From contig OX419762.1 of NCBI GenBank assembly GCA_948567375.1, positions 39,351,034 to 39,415,033 of the forward strand: a stretch of DNA of 64,000 nucleotides, given 5' to 3'. Numbering within the stretch: the stretch's first letter is position 1; every line of letters begins with the position of its first letter. Under the pieces are notes generated by a model, which saw only the letters and a list, made by a program, of their open reading frames with translations, ran no database searches and had not been told where the DNA came from. The stretch is from Lunularia cruciata. Its lineage: Eukaryota > Streptophyta > Marchantiopsida > Lunulariales > Lunulariaceae. Below, one piece after another: positions 22,691 to 33,000 of this stretch. A program made the translations under genes and the position numbers.

Positions 22691-24790
22691 AGAAAGTAAC
22701 CTCTTTGTTTATTGAAGGAGATCTAAGAATAGCCTCAAGAATCTTTCTATATATTCTTGGTATAGACACCATGATTCTTGACAATGAAAGGGAGAAGAAA
22801 ACCATAGTTGGTTCCACTTTGAGTACTCTATATCACTCCAAGTGCTAAGAATCACTCATAGTGCTACCTCACTAAATGAATGCCAAAGCTCTCTCATGTT
22901 TAGTGTAAAAGTGCAAGGGATAAGCACTCAACAATGCAAGCAAATGAATCTTCAAAAAGTGTATTTTTTGGCCAAACTCCTCATTTTGTAGTCCAGATTG
23001 TTGGTCATTCTTCAGCCCTTTGGTAGTTAAGTAGCATATAGGCACTTGCTATCTCTACATGCAAAGGCATTTGCATGATATCTTTGGTCAAGTGTCATTC
23101 TCCCACATATGAAAAAATTTCCTCCACTCACTTCCCATGTGCCAAGCTTTCCCGCCAAGTGCCAATGGTTGTATTGAGTGTACTGCCCTTGGACCTATAG
23201 GTATTGACCAATAAGCACTCCAAGTGCTACTCATCCTACAAGCACTAGGGATCATCCTACATCCTTCCAAGTGTTACTCATCCTAACTTCTATGATACAA
23301 CTATGAGAGCCACCTTCTTTTAAGGGTATACCCCTATTAACTAATGAACTCCGTGGTCTTTCCCTAGCACTTAAGCATGATTTGATCAAAAAAAGAAATT
23401 TATGAAGAAATAAAAGCACCACATCCACTCCAACAAATTTGAATGCACATGTATAGATTTAAGTGGCATGAACGAGGTCAATCCTAAGATAGCCAAGAGT
23501 TCAATAGGGGAAATTGAGTGCCATGAGCAAGCAATCTTTCAAGATAGCCAAGAGTTTAGGGGGAATTAAAGTACCACAAGCAAGCACCTTCCAAGATTTC
23601 AAAGAGTGTGATCTTGAGATAGTAAGAGGAAAGAGAAGAGAATTTGCAACAGAAAAAAGAATTGGGTGAGAGAGAGTGAAGGAGAAATTTGAGAGTTCAG
23701 GAAGAGGGAGAAAGAGTGTAAGACACACAAAAATTTGAGAGAGAAAGAGTGAGACTTACTAATTTTAGCAAGAAGATGAGATAGAAATTTGAGAAGAAGA
23801 AGAGAAGGTGAAATTGTAATAGAATTCAAAATTCAAAAGGAAGTAGAGAGGGTGAGATAGATATTGAGAAGATTGGAAGAGGCTATAATCAAGAGAGAAG
23901 AAAGGGAAAGAAGATAAGAGAGAATAAGTGAAGTAGAAGGTGAGATCACAAACCTAATGAGAAAGTAGTGAGAAGAACCTAAGAAACCAAAGAGAGGAGT
24001 GCAAGACTATCAAAGAATGAATTCTCCTAAGTACAAGAAGGTTCAAGATTTTCAAAACATGAAAGATATAAACAAAGGCATTTAGCTTCATCCCTTGAAA
24101 GATTACATGACCCATATCAACTGGGCATGGTTAGACAAAACTCAAATTAGGGCATTGTGGAAGAAATTTAGAAGGCAGATCTTGCCTTCCTTGGCCTCAA
24201 AGTAGCAATTGGCCTTGACTACCTCCACATAAGTTTTTCTTCCAATTGTTGATTTATCATAAAAAAAATTCTGATTTTCATTTCTAATTTATGATTTCTT
24301 GAATTCTATGTTTGCAAGAAAATATCATCATTGAGACCAAAACCCAAAACCCTAGGTGAGCCTTTAAAGCCCCACTCTATCCCAAGCAAAGCTGAAAATA
24401 AACCCTAGCAAAGGCTACTCCCAAGCACACGGAGCCCATCTTTCAAGCAAGACTTGATTCTAGACAAGCAAATCCCTAACCATACTCAAGCAAGACACAT
24501 AGTTGCGAAAAAATACCCACCTCTAGCAAGTGGATACCAAATTGCCTAAGCAAAGTCCAATTTTCTCACAAGTAGTGCACTTGTTGCTCAAGTGAAGCCT
24601 ATTTTCTGCAATCAAAGCCTAAACACCACGAGTGGATCCTATACTCCACAAGTGAAGCCTATCCTCCATGAGCAAAGACCACCCTAAGCAAGCAAAGCCC
24701 TCTATTTTTTTGGGACTTGGTTGGATGTTTCCTTCAATCAGAGTTAGATTTTTCTTGTAGTTTGATTTTAGTGTTTTGAGGTTGTCATTT
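22691..24790. other. Degenerate repeat-rich DNA, no supported gene
   Basis: Phrases such as CCAAGTGCTACTCATCC recur around 22850-23290, a purine-rich stretch covers 23590-24000, and short CAAGCAAAG words recur at 24390-24710. Open frames are short, with simple-sequence composition. This may be the untranslated or gag-less end of the element that contained X. Confidence 0.4.
23590..24000. repeat. Purine-rich (GA) tract
   Basis: About 400 bases of the plus strand consist largely of GAGAGA, GAAG and AAGAG words. The Ser/Leu/Phe-rich minus-strand frames at 23501-23829 are a result of this composition. Confidence 0.6.
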
Positions 24791-24799
24791 ATAACATGT

Positions 24800-25410
24800 T
24801 GTAGGTTGCTTTTGGCATTGAGTTTGTGAGGAGTTCGGATTGTGTGATGTACATCAAGATAGTAAGGAGGACATCTTTCAAGTTGACCTTGGATTGTATT
24901 AGAAATGCATATGCTTTGGGCATTGGGAGTACAAGGAAGAGGAGATATGTTCTTAATGGATTGTGAAAGATTGGTTTCCATTTGGGATTCACAACCAAGA
25001 GATATTTGATGAAGTGATGTGTGTACCAAACATGGAGACCATTTTTCTAGATGTTTTGCACATTTCTTATCTCCACCCAAAAGCCAAAGGTAGTACATGA
25101 GCATGTTATCTTGCATGGGAAGACCAAGGTAGCAAGAGCTGACAAGGATTATGGTTGGGTGGAGTTGATGCTCCTTGTAGTTGATGCCAAGTTGTGATAC
25201 TTGTAAAAGTAGGTCAGATCTCTAGATGAAAAATGTTTCAAGCAAAGCTTTTGTGGGAAAATTTCTCACCCACCTATTCATGGAGAGTGGATTCATGGAT
25301 GAGAAGATTTCATATGATACCAACCATGTGGAGAGGGTACTATGTCTATGAAGTAGAGGAGGAAGATAAGCACAAGGACCAAGAAGAGGAAGAGGATGAG
25401 TGAGAGAAAG
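24800..25410 (+). pseudogene. Unknown coding relic Y, first part
   Basis: The plus strand keeps one protein-like frame through several stops: VKDWFPFGIHNQEIFDEVMC, VPNMETIFLDVLHISYLHPK, KLLWENFSPTYSWRVDSWMR, RFHMIPTMWRGYYVYEVEEE, then a Lys/Glu tail ending in a stop near 25402. The sequence is aromatic and charged, unlike the low-complexity DNA around it. I know no family match. With the coiled-coil repeats that follow it could be part of the same lost gene. Confidence 0.4.
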
Positions 25411-25632
25411 TTAAGATCTTTTATGAAAACTTCATTTTTTATTTGTATAATTTTTACAATATTTTTCAATAATTACTCTTGTTAATTAAGATTTTTAATT
25501 ACTTCACAATTAATCCTTATTTTTATTTGATTACATGTCATTGTACCCATGTTTATCCTTAGGTGACCTACTACCCCACTTGCCTTCAGAGAAGGAGAAA
25601 GAGAGCTAATAGAGAGTGAGTATAATTTCACT

Positions 25633-25890
25633 ATTGAGGAGAGGACTAGTGTTGAGAGATTAGAGCATACTCTAGTAGAGTATGAGGATTCTTTCACTAC
25701 AATACAAAAGACTAGGGTTGAGAGATTGGCTAGTTAGAGCATACTATAGAAGAGCATAAGGATCATTTCACTATGACAAAGAGGACTAAGGTTGAGAGAT
25801 TGGCCCATTTAGACCATACTCTTAGCATAATGCAAGGATCATTTCACTACTATGGAGTGGACTAGAGTCAAGAGATTGGCCAAGTTAGAT
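25633..25890 (+). repeat. Degenerate ~75-base tandem repeat
   Basis: Units begin GGACTAG.GTTGAGAGATT and contain AGCATACT and GATCATTTCACTA, about 75 bases apart, three full units plus a partial. They are much more diverged than the 102-base units just downstream. Confidence 0.65.
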
Positions 25891-26246
25891 AGGCTTGTGT
25901 CCCACCAAGAGGCTATGGCAGAGGAGTTCAAGATTATGGACGAGTTCTATGCTCAAGAGTTGACTATTACAAGGGAGATGTGAAAGGAGTCCCATCAAGC
26001 TTATGAGCAGTTCAAGATAGTATAGAGATAGTTATATGTTTGTAGTCTCAAATGTACATTGTATAGAGTGCCACTCATGAAACTCAAATGAAGTATATAG
26101 AGAGTGTCACTTATGGGACTCAAAGATCATGTACAAAGTGCATCACTCATGAGCCTAGGGGAGAGCCTAGTGTTCTTACATTTGACATGGATATTATTTC
26201 TTGGAGACCTCAAGTGTTCGATGACCTTGCACCCTCACTCACTTTC

Positions 26247-26552
26247 AAACATACACATGAGGAGATAGAGTGGCTTGAAGAGAGGAGTATGGCTATATTT
26301 TATGAGCTTTCTCAACTTAGCATGTTGAGAGAGAAGATGAGTATAATTAAACATACACATGAGGAGATAGAGTGGCTTGAAGAGAGGAGTATGGCTATAT
26401 TTTATGAGCTTTCTCAACTTAGCATGTTGAGAGAGAAGATGAGTATAATTAAACATACACATGAGGAGATAGAGTGACTTGAAGAGAGGAGTATGGCTAT
26501 ATTTTATGAGCTTTCTCAACTTAGCATGTTGAGAGAGAAGATGAGTAGAATT
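26247..26552 (+). repeat. Three near-identical 102-base tandem units
   Basis: Units start at 26247, 26349 and 26451 with AAACATACACATGAGGAG. The first two look identical; the third differs at a few bases, one of which turns a TGG codon into TGA. Each unit is 34 codons, so the array keeps frame. Such low divergence inside an otherwise decayed relic points to recent duplication. Confidence 0.9.
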
Positions 26553-26980
26553 AGACAATTTATTCCTCTGATCATTTATATTGGTGATAAGCAGAGGTAG
26601 ATTTTGGTTTTGGATCTTGGTTGTCTTGTATATATTATGTGGGATACAAGTCCTATCTGAAGGACCTTGGTAGAGCATTTAGTGTGATCTCATTATAGAA
26701 GTAGGAGTAAATTTAATTATATATGACAGCTTAGAGTTAAAGAGTTTGTGGAGTATTATCTCACTTGGTTTGAGGTTATCATTTGGATGGATAAGACAAG
26801 AGTAAAGGTAAAGCATTTCCTTCTATCTATGTGAGATGAGGGTTTCTTCTTCCCTACGGGTGTACACACAAGGGAGTGCCTCATGATATAGGAGATGGAT
26901 ATAGGGATAGGCTTTAAGGTTTCACCTATAGACCTTAAGGTGCATTCATGGCTTTGGATCTATGCCTTTGAGATATATTG

Positions 26981-27801
26981 ATAGTTGATAGTGTAGTCCT
27001 TCTCTATTGCAAGAACCATTCTTATGGTGCTATTCATTCTCCAACATTTACTCCTTTTTCTAACAAGAGTAGTAGATTTACATACTTCATCTTGGGACCT
27101 TTTGAGAGCTCATTTAGATAGATTCCAAGTAGCTACACACTCTCATATAGACTTCCTTGGCTCAAAGCAGAGATCAAGTCATCTTAGGTAGTATAGTGTG
27201 GATCCATACAAGCTTGGTTCTATGTTTTAAGATCACTTCCATGTGCCAAGTTGAGTGGGATTGGATGTGGAGATATAGTCCAATGTAGGTCCATCAACAT
27301 ATCTTTTGATGCCTTGATGATGCACTCCATTGACTTGGAATGGACAAATAGCTTTAGACCTTCTATGATGCACTATAGTGTATTGGAGTTGAGTATTTCT
27401 ACATTGACTCATTACATTTGTATATATCTTTTTTTATATATCTATATATGGGTAAATTTTCACCAATATTGCTTATTGGCCACCTATTTATTCTTAATTT
27501 ATACCGACTATGTTGTTTTGGTTTATTTTGGTGCATATGTTAGTGTGCATTTTGGTGAATATGTTTATGTTTGGGTTAATACTTGTGCATATGTTTTTGA
27601 TAATGTGGACCATGCAATTTAGTGAATATATTTATGTTAGGATAAATAAGTGTGCATATGTTTGTGATAATGTGAAAGACCTTGGATGTGTTTTAATTAT
27701 GTCACATGTTTATGATAGTGTTGAAGACATTGAATATGTTTTCATTATGTCATATTATGTTTGGTAGTGTGAAATAAGTTTGTAATTAGTCTATTATCTA
27801 T
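26981..27801. other. AT-rich DNA, no supported gene
   Basis: The two overlapping frames at 27251-27767 are rich in Tyr, Val and Phe from TATGTTTATG-type simple sequence (for example GTGCATATGTTTGTGATAATGTG recurring). No protein family is recognisable. Confidence 0.4.
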
Positions 27802-28542
27802 TGTAGTACCAATAGCTAGACATATTATTTAGAGGTGAAATTTGGTTTGGTAATGTCTAGAAGGATGTTAGATATAATGAAATAAATAGATCAGATAGAG
27901 GTATCACCAAAAAAGTACTTTTACTAATATGGCAGAAATCAAAATAGACTTGAAAACCTTAGAACCAATAACTAGAGATATGATCTAGAGGTGAAATTTG
28001 GTTTGGTAACATCTGAAAGAATGTTATACATGATGAACTAAATAGATTAGAAAGAGGTATCACCAAAAGGTTAATTCTACTAATAGGGCAGAAACCAAAA
28101 TATGCTTGAAATCTTGAGGTAATTTTGAGGGCCCAAATGAATGAATTAGGCCTCAAAAATATGCAGATTTTCCTCCAAGAAATAAAGGGTGGCCTCCTTT
28201 CACCACCCCACCTCACCCCTTTGTCTCATCAAGAGCTTTCCAATGGTACCTCACACATACGATTTAGAGATTCCTACAAGAAGACTCTAAAGATTCTCTT
28301 TGGTCAACATTGGTTTGACCAACCAGATAGGACCAAATCCAACATGTCACCCATGCATGCATCTAATCTAAGGGTGGAGATCAATGAAATCTCACAAATC
28401 CATGTATTTGATCCAATGCTTCTATTGAGTGTCTCTACTTTGCTACATAATAAAGCCAAAGTGTTCCTTTGTGGCATTGGAGTTTGAGTATAAAAATTGT
28501 GTTTTCTCTTTTCTGTTTCTCTATTATCCTCGGAACATTACA
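27802..28542 (+). mobile_element. Solo LTR of the A family, older copy
   Basis: It starts TGTAGTACCAATAGCTAG and ends CGGAACATTACA, with the same internal blocks as the other A-family LTRs (TTTGGTAA.ATCT, ATGAATTAGGCCTCAAAAAT) but more changes. No internal domain is attached. The flanks TCTAT and CCTAA share only the central CTA, so the target-site duplication is eroded. Confidence 0.82.
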
Positions 28543-29630
28543 CCTAATAGCCTAAGAAAAAAATTTTAGCCAAGTCTTGGCACTTTTTGCTAAAAATTTA
28601 ATCTGGACTATTGTAGCCAAGAGTTATATGCAGCCAAGGAGCTAGATGATCTTTGCAAAGTACTTGAGTTACTTAAGTTATGTACACATGGATAATTACT
28701 CAGGTTACCTAGAGAATTACTCAAGTTACATACACCTTAGAGGTTAAGCAACTATAAAGTAATGAAGATTTAAGTACTTCAAAGGCACAAGCAAAGCCTT
28801 GTTATGGGGTAAGTAGTACTCATTGGGGTGAGCAGACCTTCCACCCCCCCAACGAACACCTTGCAAGGGTGAGCAAGCCCAAATAGATCCAAGCAAAGCT
28901 TGCTAGTAGATGAGTGAGGACTCTTATAGTGTGAGCAAACACTCATTATAATGAGCAATACTATGATTGAAACCCCTCTTCGAGCAATTCCATACACCTA
29001 TGATCCACACATGCAGTCAATTCAAGAAAGAAAACATAAAATTTTATATCTTTTGCACTAGAGGAGAAAAATACACGTATTTCATCTAGTCTAATCCGAT
29101 ATCATCTACACTAGCTCTAGATCTACAAGGGATAATAATTCATATATTGCATCATATTGCATCTAGTCCACTATCATCTACACTAGCTATCATCATTTAT
29201 AGCTACACTAGCTATAAAGAGTTGCTATCATCTACATTAGATTTGCAAGAACTATAATCTAGATCAGTATTACAAGTCTATGCAAGTTGTGAATCTATTT
29301 TTGATAACATAGACATAATTCTCTTAATCTCATTGGGTTATTTCCCTTATCTAGTTAATTCCAAATTCATCACATAAAACCATTTTTCTTTATCATTTAT
29401 TTTTTTGAACTTCAATTTCTAAGTCCTTCATTTCCATTTGACTTCAATTTTTACTCTTTATCTCTCAATCTTGGTCACTTTTTGAGTGTTGATCTTTAAT
29501 AATTTACATCTTTCTCTTGCCTATAGAGAATTATTCTTGAGTTTTGTATAGCTAACCATATCCTATGCAATCAAAGAAAGAGTAAGGATCATCTTTGGAT
29601 TTGCTTTTGAGGATTTCCTCCTCTTGTGTG
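28543..29630. other. AT-rich DNA with short local repeats, no supported gene
   Basis: Words such as ATCATCTACACTAGCT recur between 29100 and 29240, and GAGCAA words at 28800-28990. I see no coding or RNA gene signature. Confidence 0.4.
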
Positions 29631-29639
29631 AGGTTTCTT

Positions 29640-30030
29640 GTTGCTTTTCTTCTCCCTCTCCATCTTTTCTATCTATTCCTACTTTGGATGGAATTTTGGT
29701 ACCACTTGCTCTTATAGGAATTTCTTGAGCTATTGGACTTGGACTTGGAAAATCTTCCTTGAACTTGTCTACCCTATCAAACCTCTCTTGGGTGCCATGA
29801 ACTAAAAATGGAAATGAATGGGATGTATTGAATAGGAATCATAGTGAAGACCTTCAATGAGATGGGTTGAAGAGAAATGCTTGTGACATTTGTGAAATCT
29901 TTGAAATAGAGTACCTTCTTGCATAATTTCCTCCTCTTCTGTAATGTAACTTTGCTTCCCATTTCATCCACTTTGCTTGCCCATTCAGATATGTTTAATT
30001 CACTCCCAATCCCCATACTTACAAGCCATA
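29640..30030 (-). pseudogene. Unknown minus-strand coding relic
   Basis: The minus strand reads SEWASKVDEMGSKVTLQKRR, then VLYFKDFTNVTSISLQPISL and a frame-shifted DRVDKFKEDFPSPSPIAQEI with a basic KRRKSSKANPK tail. Codon-like order and charged blocks suggest an old gene, but I do not recognise it. It stops near the solo LTR at 30146. Confidence 0.3.
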
Positions 30031-30145
30031 AGGGAAAATTTTTGCTCTACCCCCAAACAATGCACCTATTTGGTCAAAATGAGTACAAAGGTGATTCAAT
30101 TTATGATCTATAGTTTTCCATCCTTGCCCAATATCCTTCTCCATG

Positions 30146-30510
30146 TGTAACAATATGGAATTTATAGGCAATTTAGTCAAGACTAACAAAGTAGCAAATA
30201 GGCCAAATTAACCAAGAATTATAAGAATATTCTAGAAGTATCTAGGAAGCTATTTGGTAACATCCAAGTACTGGGTAATGCATATGCCAAGTGGTGATTT
30301 CTAGGAGTAAGCTTCTTGGGAAGCTTCTCAATAAGCTTAGCTTGCACTCTAAGAAGGTGGGTTTTAGGAGGCTTCCTAAGAAGCTTCTCAAGAGCCTTGT
30401 ATGTTTCCTATAAATACCAAAGCCCAAGCTCATGCTAGGCATTTGGAGTTTCCTTCATTGAGTCCCAATGTGATCTTCCATTCTCCTATTTCTCTCTTTG
30501 GTCTTTTACA
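30146..30510 (+). mobile_element. Solo LTR of the B family with perfect target-site duplication
   Basis: It runs TGTAACAATATGGAATTT...TTTGGTCTTTTACA, the B-family LTR in the opposite orientation to the other copies. CCATG is found directly before (30141-30145) and after (30511-30515), a perfect 5-base target-site duplication. At 365 bases it is the shortest copy and carries about one 63-base-type unit. Confidence 0.92.
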
Positions 30511-30515
30511 CCATG

Positions 30516-33000
30516 AGACCCTTGCTTGTATATTTATCTTTCCAATCCCTTATGTCTTTATAGGATTTCATGTAACATGATCATTTTTTCTACAATCTCT
30601 CATCATTAATAGACCCAAGAAACCTCATCCCAAATCTCACACAAAAATTATTCATGGAGCTAAATGAAAGTCTTTTGAATTGGTTTCTTGAAAAGTGCCC
30701 CATTTAATTTCTTAAAATGCTCAAGGTACTCCAAATAATCAATAATTTGTGCACAAAGATGGGAGGTCATTCAAAAATTATCTTTGTCACATTTTGCATC
30801 ACATTTTGCTTTGCTATCCAAGGAAAGAGTAGACCGAGTAGATTGTATTGGCACTAGTGGAACACTCAACACCATTTGCCAGAGATCTTCAAATCTAAAA
30901 TTATCAACAATTGGGAAGGTACTAATAGAAGAGTGAGGAGAATTATGATAAGAGAAGGAAAGTCAATAGCTCTATATTGCAATTGATAAAGAGAGAGAGA
31001 TGCGGAATGGGAAGATGTGTAGGAATTGTAATATGAGAGTTTATGTCATGCATTGTTCACTAAATTCAATTCTAATTCTATAATATTGAAGGTACCTATG
31101 AAAGGCTTCAAGTTTCAAGTTTGGCACATTGTGTTTAAATTTATTCAAGTTAGAGTGATGTTAGGGAGGTTTAGTTGTAATTTTGGTGCTCATATGTCAC
31201 TCCATACTTTCAAATACTTGGACCCAACAAATTTCACATGGATACTTGCTACTCCAATTTGAGTTTCTATGCAAGAATATGGCATCCAAATTCTAAATCT
31301 TATTTCAGCTTGAGAATATGGCACCCAGAAGTTGCTTAATAATGTTTGTTAATGATGTTAGCACCCATAAATCAATCAAAAGGTTCCGAGGCACTTCGCA
31401 TCTATTTGCATCCAATAACCTTCATAAAAAAACAGCTTATATATTGTACTAACCATGGTTTATGCCCAAGAATATGCACCCATCCCTTATGTTTCTACCT
31501 TTGAGTACCTCAAAGTCACTTGCAGGATAGCATTCAAATCTCACATTTCAATTTTGAGATGTTAGATTATGACACATGGCAAGTTTTGGGAATACTTCTT
31601 ATGAAGTTGTGACATGTGGCATTGGTTCTTAAACCTCCTTACTCAAAATGCTTGCCTAATCCTTCTTGTAAACCTTCTATAACTATGTTAATTTGGCCAC
31701 TCCTCAAAAATTGAAATGCCTCATCATCCCATAAATTTTTTTGATGAAGAGTTCATTAACCTTGCAGTTTTTTATGGGGTCTCATAAAATTATTTACTGT
31801 AATTTCCTATAGCCATAAAGATCCCATTAAAAAAAATCTCGAAACCTCCTAATAAAATTTTTTATATTTTTCTTTATTTATTTATTTTATAGTGTGCTTT
31901 ATATAGAAGCATACTAGAGTTTATGATGCCTTTTGAGACAATGTGACATAGGTCCTACATTCTACATGGTTCTAAGTATAGATTGATAGGTGATTGAACT
32001 TGCTAGACCACCTCCTTGGTATGTGAGAGTAGATATAATGACTTTCAAGAATAGACACTGAGCTTTATTTGACCATTAGCATACTCTACCAACCTCTTAC
32101 AAGTAAAGATATTGGCACAAGTAGCCATCTTGGCAAACGTAAAAATGTTCATTGCTATAAAGAGTACCCTATGTATGTCCTTTGATAGCTTTGTGTATTT
32201 AGCTATAAGGATTTGTGTGCATCTTCATCATTATTTTGATGGTCTTCGTTAAGAAGTAACATAAGGTTCACTGAAAAAGAGATGATTATGGTAGTCTTGC
32301 TAACTATACTTACTTTATGTTTCAAATATAGAGTCTCATGCACTTTACAATGCTCCTAGACATTGGGTCTTCATTGATTTGTAGTGGTAATTAGATTTCC
32401 CATTATATTTAGTACCCTCCATTTATCATATAGACTACTACAGTACCTATATCACACAATTTAGCAATATACTACTTTGATTCTTTCTTGTTCTTCCCTG
32501 ATTCCTTTCTTTGCTTCCCTTTCGCTTCTTTATGTGGCCATAGTTTTGCATGGGGTTCTTGCCCTTCTTCCTTGGGTTTCGCAAGCTTCCTTTTTTACTT
32601 CTTGGTAGTTTGTATTTCTTTTTCTTTTCCCTTCGAGGTACTTTATTTGGCTCAAAATCCACTATGACTAATGTAAAATGTTTCGATAGTTTCTGAATTA
32701 GACAATGTAATCCTGTATGGCGTACCATCATATGATTACATCTAGTTCATTTGGTTATTACGTGTCTCTTTGTAATTCCGGTGGGACTGGTGCTTGGGCC
32801 TCATGCAAACTTGTTTTTGTAAGAACAACAATAATATACCACTATAGGAAATTACTCAAAATCTTAAGGCCAAAGTTATTTCTTCACTTTGACTTCGTCC
32901 GCATTACATTTCTGGGGACTTGCTCTTTCAGCATTTCATCCTCTTTTTAAGAACATCTAGTTCAATTGCCTTTCCAGTCTCCCTATAAGACTGTAGATAG
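30516..33000. other. AT-rich DNA, no supported gene
   Basis: Only short frames. The minus-strand frame at 32447-32731 encodes a very basic Lys/Arg-rich stretch (FEPNKVPRREKKKKYKLPR) without a known match, probably compositional. Confidence 0.4.
31774..31853. mobile_element. Second, short copy of the MITE-like repeat
   Basis: The ends ATGGGGTCTC and GAAACCTCCTAAT pair as imperfect inverted repeats and match the ends of the repeat at 4870-5039 in the opposite orientation. The internal CCTATAGCCATAAA resembles CCATAGCCATAAA there. It is about half as long. Confidence 0.35.

Larger units (their letters stand above)
25600..26980 (+). pseudogene. Unknown coding relic Y, coiled-coil repeat part
   Basis: The plus strand encodes repeated heptad-like segments. 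At 25633-25890 the motif TRVERLA..EHT recurs about every 75 bases. LVSHQEAMAEEFKIMDEFYA then leads to three 34-residue units containing HTHEEIEWLEERSMAIFYEL (26247-26552). An open frame covers 26088-26477. Beyond, degenerate coding such as LRVKEFVEYYLTWFEVIIWM (about 26730) can be read. The family is unknown. Glu/Leu-rich heptads suggest an oligomerising, structural role. Confidence 0.4.

Noticed and set aside
26247..26552. Possible CRISPR-like array
   Set aside because: Units are contiguous without unique spacers and encode in-frame coiled-coil repeats; the genome is that of a plant.
26235..26678. 147-codon minus-strand frame
   Set aside because: It is antisense to the 102-base repeats, whose length keeps all frames open; the plus-strand frame has the more protein-like composition.
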